NCBI GenBank assembly: GCA_017503885.1
Contig: JAFVSF010000055.1
Coordinates: forward strand, 1 to 9,140
DNA: 9,140 nt
Direction of reading: 5' to 3'
From: Clostridia bacterium
Lineage (GTDB): Bacteria; Bacillota; Clostridia; Christensenellales; Borkfalkiaceae
Shown here: positions 6,803 to 9,140 of the stretch, piece by piece
How positions within the stretch are numbered: the stretch's first letter is position 1
Layout: every line of letters starts with the position of its first letter
Translations under genes and position numbers: made by a program
The notes under the pieces: generated by a model
Database searches by the model: none
What the model was told of the DNA's origin: nothing
What the model saw: only the letters and a program-made list of their open reading frames with translations

Positions 6803-7639
6803 TTATAATGCTTCCAAATTCACCATTTCACCTGAAGGAATCTTATATTCTCTGCCCAAATAACATATATATACGTCAATTGCACTTGGATTGTAAACAA
6901 AGTTTCCCTCTGCACTAAATTGAAGATTATGGTATGCCTGTACGTAATCGTAGATTTGCCCGTTTGTTGCATACCAAACGTCATCACGATTGCCCACTAA
7001 TTTTGCAAAATCTTCTATGATATGCCATTCATTATTATCTTCAAACTCGTAACTATGTCCCCACAAATAGAATAATTTTGGAATTTTTCTCCAATAACCA
7101 CCCTCTTGCTCTTCTAAAAAAGAGTGTGCCAAATCCATCAATTTTGGATTTCGGTGATGACAAGTCGGTTCTAATCTTAACCAATCAGTTGGAATAGCAA
7201 AGCCTTCGCTATCATTCACCGTACGAGCATAATTAATTCCACACGAGCGTACAATTTCGACAACAGAGTCATTATAAATTCCGTATGAATACGCCATACC
7301 ATGTACGAGTTTATGAAAGATTTTCTCTAAATTTTGTCTATCTAAAAGGACTTCACCCAACGCTTGTGCACTATTTAACTCCGTCAAAGGTAAATGTTTT
7401 ACGCCGTGAACTGCAACCTCATTACCTGATTGCGTATATAAAGCAAACGCTTCTTTTTGTGTTAAACAACGTCCACCTTCTTCTAACGCAAATAATCCCG
7501 AATTAAGATTAAACGTTCCTTTTAAAGCATATTTTGACATAATTTCAATTAACTTTTTATCAAAAATTGCTCCGTCATCATAACTAAGCGTCAATGCTTT
7601 TAATTTAAAGTTGGGAAATCGCAAAAAACAATGTCTCAT
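6803..7639 (-). CDS. Polysaccharide deacetylase family protein (NodB/CE4), cytoplasmic
   Basis: The 278-residue protein carries the CE4 landmarks in order. These are LTLSYDDG (Asp21/Asp22, the catalytic base and metal-ligand motif), GTFNLNSG (41-48), EVAVHGVKH (His78 and His82, metal ligands), GMAYSYGIY (114-122, the substrate-groove motif) and YLWGHSYEF (His195, the catalytic-His region). Family members remove N- or O-acetyl groups from sugars using a divalent metal. There is no signal peptide, unlike peptidoglycan or chitin deacetylases, so a cytoplasmic oligosaccharide substrate is more likely. It is the first gene of the operon, about 70 bases after the predicted start of transcription. 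AGAGG (7651-7655) lies 11 bases before the ATG, somewhat far. Deacetylation before GH2 cleavage would make sense of the gene order, but the real substrate is unknown. Confidence 0.88.
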   Translation of the reverse strand: MRHCFLRFPNFKLKALTLSYDDGAIFDKKLIEIMSKYALKGTFNLNSGLFALEEGGRCLTQKEAFALYTQSGNEVAVHGVKHLPLTELNSAQALGEVLLDRQNLEKIFHKLVHGMAYSYGIYNDSVVEIVRSCGINYARTVNDSEGFAIPTDWLRLEPTCHHRNPKLMDLAHSFLEEQEGGYWRKIPKLFYLWGHSYEFEDNNEWHIIEDFAKLVGNRDDVWYATNGQIYDYVQAYHNLQFSAEGNFVYNPSAIDVYICYLGREYKIPSGEMVNLEAL

Positions 7640-7681
7640 CTGCCCATTATCCTCTCATTTTATTAAATGCTTCATTAGATT

Positions 7682-7716
7682 TATACCCGTCAGAATCAAC
7701 CAATCCGACGGGTATA
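7682..7716. repeat. 10-bp perfect inverted repeat over the predicted transcription start (operator-like)
   Basis: TATACCCGTC (7682-7691) and GACGGGTATA (7707-7716) are exact reverse complements around 15 bases. The right arm touches the -10 box (7716-7721) and covers the expected start point near 7709, so a protein bound here would block initiation. It could also form an RNA hairpin, but the promoter start would leave only part of one arm in the transcript. Neither side has a U-run, so it is not a typical terminator. Confidence 0.6.
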
Positions 7717-7744
7717 TTATAAACTTAAATAGTTGATTAATCAA
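7716..7744 (-). promoter_or_regulatory. Sigma-A-like promoter of the CE4-GH2-hydrolase-uxuA-uxuB operon
   Basis: The minus strand has -35 TTGATT (7744-7739), exactly 17 bases, and a consensus -10 TATAAT (7721-7716). The -35 lies in the last codons and stop of the phosphatase gene. The start would fall near 7709, giving a leader of about 70 bases before the ATG at 7639. All five downstream genes are spaced by 13 bases or fewer, so this promoter can account for the whole group. Confidence 0.7.
7733..7744. repeat. 12-bp perfect palindrome TTGATTAATCAA across the -35 box and a stop codon
   Basis: The sequence equals its own reverse complement and contains both the TAA stop of the phosphatase gene (7737-7739) and the -35 hexamer. 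It may be a second operator half of the control region, or simply a by-product of an A+T-rich promoter. The TTGATT hexamer recurs on the minus strand in the centre of the adjacent inverted repeat (7694-7699). Confidence 0.4.
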
Positions 7745-8921
7745 GCAGTATCCTGCGAATATTTTCAATCTCGGTTTCTGTAACGCCGATATCTAACAAA
7801 TATGCGGCAATCGCATCAGATAGTTTACCACTTTCTTGACCATATCTAGACATCATTTCCATATACAGTTTATTCCAAGCAACGTAATTATCGTATGCAG
7901 GGTTCATAATGCCATCTTCCGTAAAATAAGCAATACCGGCATCTACTTCAATGGCAGAACGCCAACGGCTACCCGTACCAAAAAAGGACGTCAATTCAAA
8001 ATCTTTTGTAAGATCCTCAAACGACACTCCGCAAAGCCCATTCAAAAGGAAAGTAATCGTACCCGTACGATCTGCCCCAGCTCTACAATGATAATAAATG
8101 GGATAATGGCTTTCATCACTGAAATACACCATTGCCTTTCTAATTAAATCTTGACTACCTTTATCAAAAATACGATCAAATAAAGTAATGGATATTCGTT
8201 CGTATACGAGGTCAGAAACAGGGCTTTGCGTTGCACTATTCGCTTCTGTTGACGTTCTAAAATCTAAGTCCGTCTTAATTCCTAAAGACCACAGTACTTC
8301 TTTTCCACCATCCGTAATATCGTCTAAGTGTGCTCCACGGAAGAGTTTTCCATAAGCAATATGGCGACCATCCTCCGTTTCCCAACCACCAATATCACGA
8401 ACGTTTTTCACGCCTGAAACCGTTATAATTCTCGGAGCTTGCATTACTGCAAACGAGTCGATTTCCGTTTCGTTGCCGTCTGCATCCGTCACTTTATAAT
8501 AATAAGTATGCCCCGGCAAAAATATTCTCGCATCAAAATAACAGTTTTGAGCATAAAAAGTCTTTGATTGAATCTTTTGAGTACAATTAGAATCCGTTGC
8601 TACAGTAACAACGTAAGGAGATTTACCCCCTTCCCATTCTATTCGCATGGCTTTACTGATACTATAATCTTGCCCCATACGAGAACGTAAAAACATTGCA
8701 ATTTTACTTTCATCCGTCAAAGATAAATAATCACGTAGATTTTCATTTAGTAAATCTACCGTTTCGCCTTCATACGCATTTTTGATTGCAAAACTCAACA
8801 CTTCCGATTCAGAAACCAAAGATGAGTCATCCAACGAAAATGAATCGGAAGAGACTCCACTGCTACAAGCACAAGCAAATAACAATAGACAAGAAAGTAA
8901 GAAACTAAGGGTTTTTTTCAT
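7737..8921 (-). CDS. Lipoprotein with tyrosine-phosphatase domain (Y_phosphatase3 type)
   Basis: The 394-residue protein begins with a signal peptide (MKK, a hydrophobic stretch, then LFACAC); Cys17 or Cys19 would be lipidated, placing it on the outer face of the membrane. A Ser/Asp-rich linker (20-40) follows. Residues about 40-165 form a beta-rich region with HTYYYKVTDADGNETEID, resembling a fibronectin-III-like module. The C-terminal domain has NVRDIGG (173-179), GKLFRG (191-196), and the phosphatase P-loop HCRAGADRTG (278-287) with Cys279 and Arg285. These are the landmarks of the Y_phosphatase3 family, which hydrolyses phosphotyrosine and in some members phosphoinositides or other phosphate esters. 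AGGAG sits 4 bases before the ATG. It starts 12 bases after the preceding gene, so the two are probably co-transcribed. The substrate outside the cell is unknown, and a link to the sugar operon is not shown. Confidence 0.9.
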   Translation of the reverse strand: MKKTLSFLLSCLLLFACACSSGVSSDSFSLDDSSLVSESEVLSFAIKNAYEGETVDLLNENLRDYLSLTDESKIAMFLRSRMGQDYSISKAMRIEWEGGKSPYVVTVATDSNCTQKIQSKTFYAQNCYFDARIFLPGHTYYYKVTDADGNETEIDSFAVMQAPRIITVSGVKNVRDIGGWETEDGRHIAYGKLFRGAHLDDITDGGKEVLWSLGIKTDLDFRTSTEANSATQSPVSDLVYERISITLFDRIFDKGSQDLIRKAMVYFSDESHYPIYYHCRAGADRTGTITFLLNGLCGVSFEDLTKDFELTSFFGTGSRWRSAIEVDAGIAYFTEDGIMNPAYDNYVAWNKLYMEMMSRYGQESGKLSDAIAAYLLDIGVTETEIENIRRILLD

Positions 8922-8933
8922 AAATCTCCTTTT

Positions 8934-9140
8934 TTATAAGCTAAAATCTTCTATCAACGTTTTCCATACTGGAACACCATAAGTCGTTGTATCCCAATAG
9001 TTAGAATCAAAAGAAGTATAATCGTTTCCTGCCGCTAACATTTCATCATACGTTGCATACAAAGTAGGAACTTTCTTGAAATTTGTAGCAGTCGTCGTTA
9101 CGTAAGCTGGTGCATTTGAAATAATATAACTGTTGCTAAC
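8934..9140 (-). CDS. C-terminal 68 residues of a large, probably secreted protein (partial)
   Basis: Hand translation gives an open frame from the window edge to TAA at 8934-8936. It is rich in Thr, Tyr, Ser and Asp and poor in charge, and ends with FDSNYWDTTTYGVPVWKTL and a short tail. The pattern Phe-Asp-Ser-x-Tyr-Trp-Asp followed by Gly-x-Pro-x-Trp resembles, from memory, the closing segment of secreted or surface proteins with Ig-like, GLUG or LamG-type repeats in Clostridia. No domain can be named from so short a piece. It ends 12 bases before the phosphatase lipoprotein and probably shares its transcript, which would put two exported proteins together. Confidence 0.7.
   Translation of the reverse strand, partial: VSNSYIISNAPAYVTTTATNFKKVPTLYATYDEMLAAGNDYTSFDSNYWDTTTYGVPVWKTLIEDFSL

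Noticed and set aside
7682..7716. The 10-bp hairpin taken as a terminator of the phosphatase gene
   Set aside because: There is no U-run on either side, and the repeat overlaps a well-spaced promoter, so an operator-like role fits better. Weak termination cannot be excluded.
1..9140. Mobile elements, CRISPR repeats, defence genes or stop-codon recoding
   Set aside because: No spaced repeats, transposase, integrase or defence motifs were seen. TGA ends uxuA in an ATGA overlap, and TAA and TAG end other genes, so the standard code fits.

Overview
The window reads as low-GC Firmicutes DNA, probably from an uncultured gut-type Clostridia relative. The support is A+T-rich intergenic DNA, strong GGAG-type ribosome binding sites, sigma-A-like promoters, tightly packed genes, a lipobox signal peptide, and an SDR-type UxuB with a short UxuA as in Bacillus and Clostridia. 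TAA, TAG and TGA are all used as stops, so there is no sign of recoding. Every convincing gene lies on the minus strand, so transcription runs from high to low coordinates. No rRNA, tRNA, CRISPR array, transposase or integrase was found.

In transcription order, the right edge (9140-8934) holds the last 68 residues of a larger protein, probably secreted. Twelve bases later comes a lipoprotein with an N-terminal beta-rich or Fn3-like region and a C-terminal tyrosine-phosphatase domain (8921-7737). Its stop codon lies inside a well-formed sigma-A-like promoter (TTGATT, 17-bp spacer, TATAAT). That promoter is overlaid by a 12-bp palindrome at the -35 and a 10-bp inverted repeat at the expected start point, both operator-like.

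The promoter appears to drive a compact five-gene operon. It encodes a CE4/NodB-type deacetylase (7639-6803), a 1004-aa glycoside hydrolase family 2 enzyme (6789-3775), a small alpha/beta hydrolase (3761-3048), mannonate dehydratase UxuA (3035-1941) and SDR-type mannonate/fructuronate oxidoreductase UxuB (1944-1132). Gaps are 12-13 bases, and uxuA/uxuB overlap as ATGA. A minus-strand rho-independent terminator sits at about 803-842, followed by another sigma-A-like promoter and the N-terminal 226 residues of an acetyl-xylan-esterase-like hydrolase that runs off the left edge.

The likely theme is intracellular breakdown of an acylated, uronate-containing oligosaccharide. Deacylating enzymes would remove ester or N-acyl groups, the GH2 enzyme would release a terminal sugar (a hexuronate is the best guess from context), and UxuB plus UxuA would take fructuronate through mannonate to 2-keto-3-deoxygluconate. 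Uronate isomerase (UxaC), KDG kinase and aldolase, a transporter and a regulator are not in the window. None of the five operon enzymes has a visible signal peptide, so they should act in the cytoplasm after import. The GH2 enzyme has both catalytic glutamates, but the Asn of the bacterial beta-glucuronidase NxK motif appears to be replaced by Trp, so its substrate is an open question.
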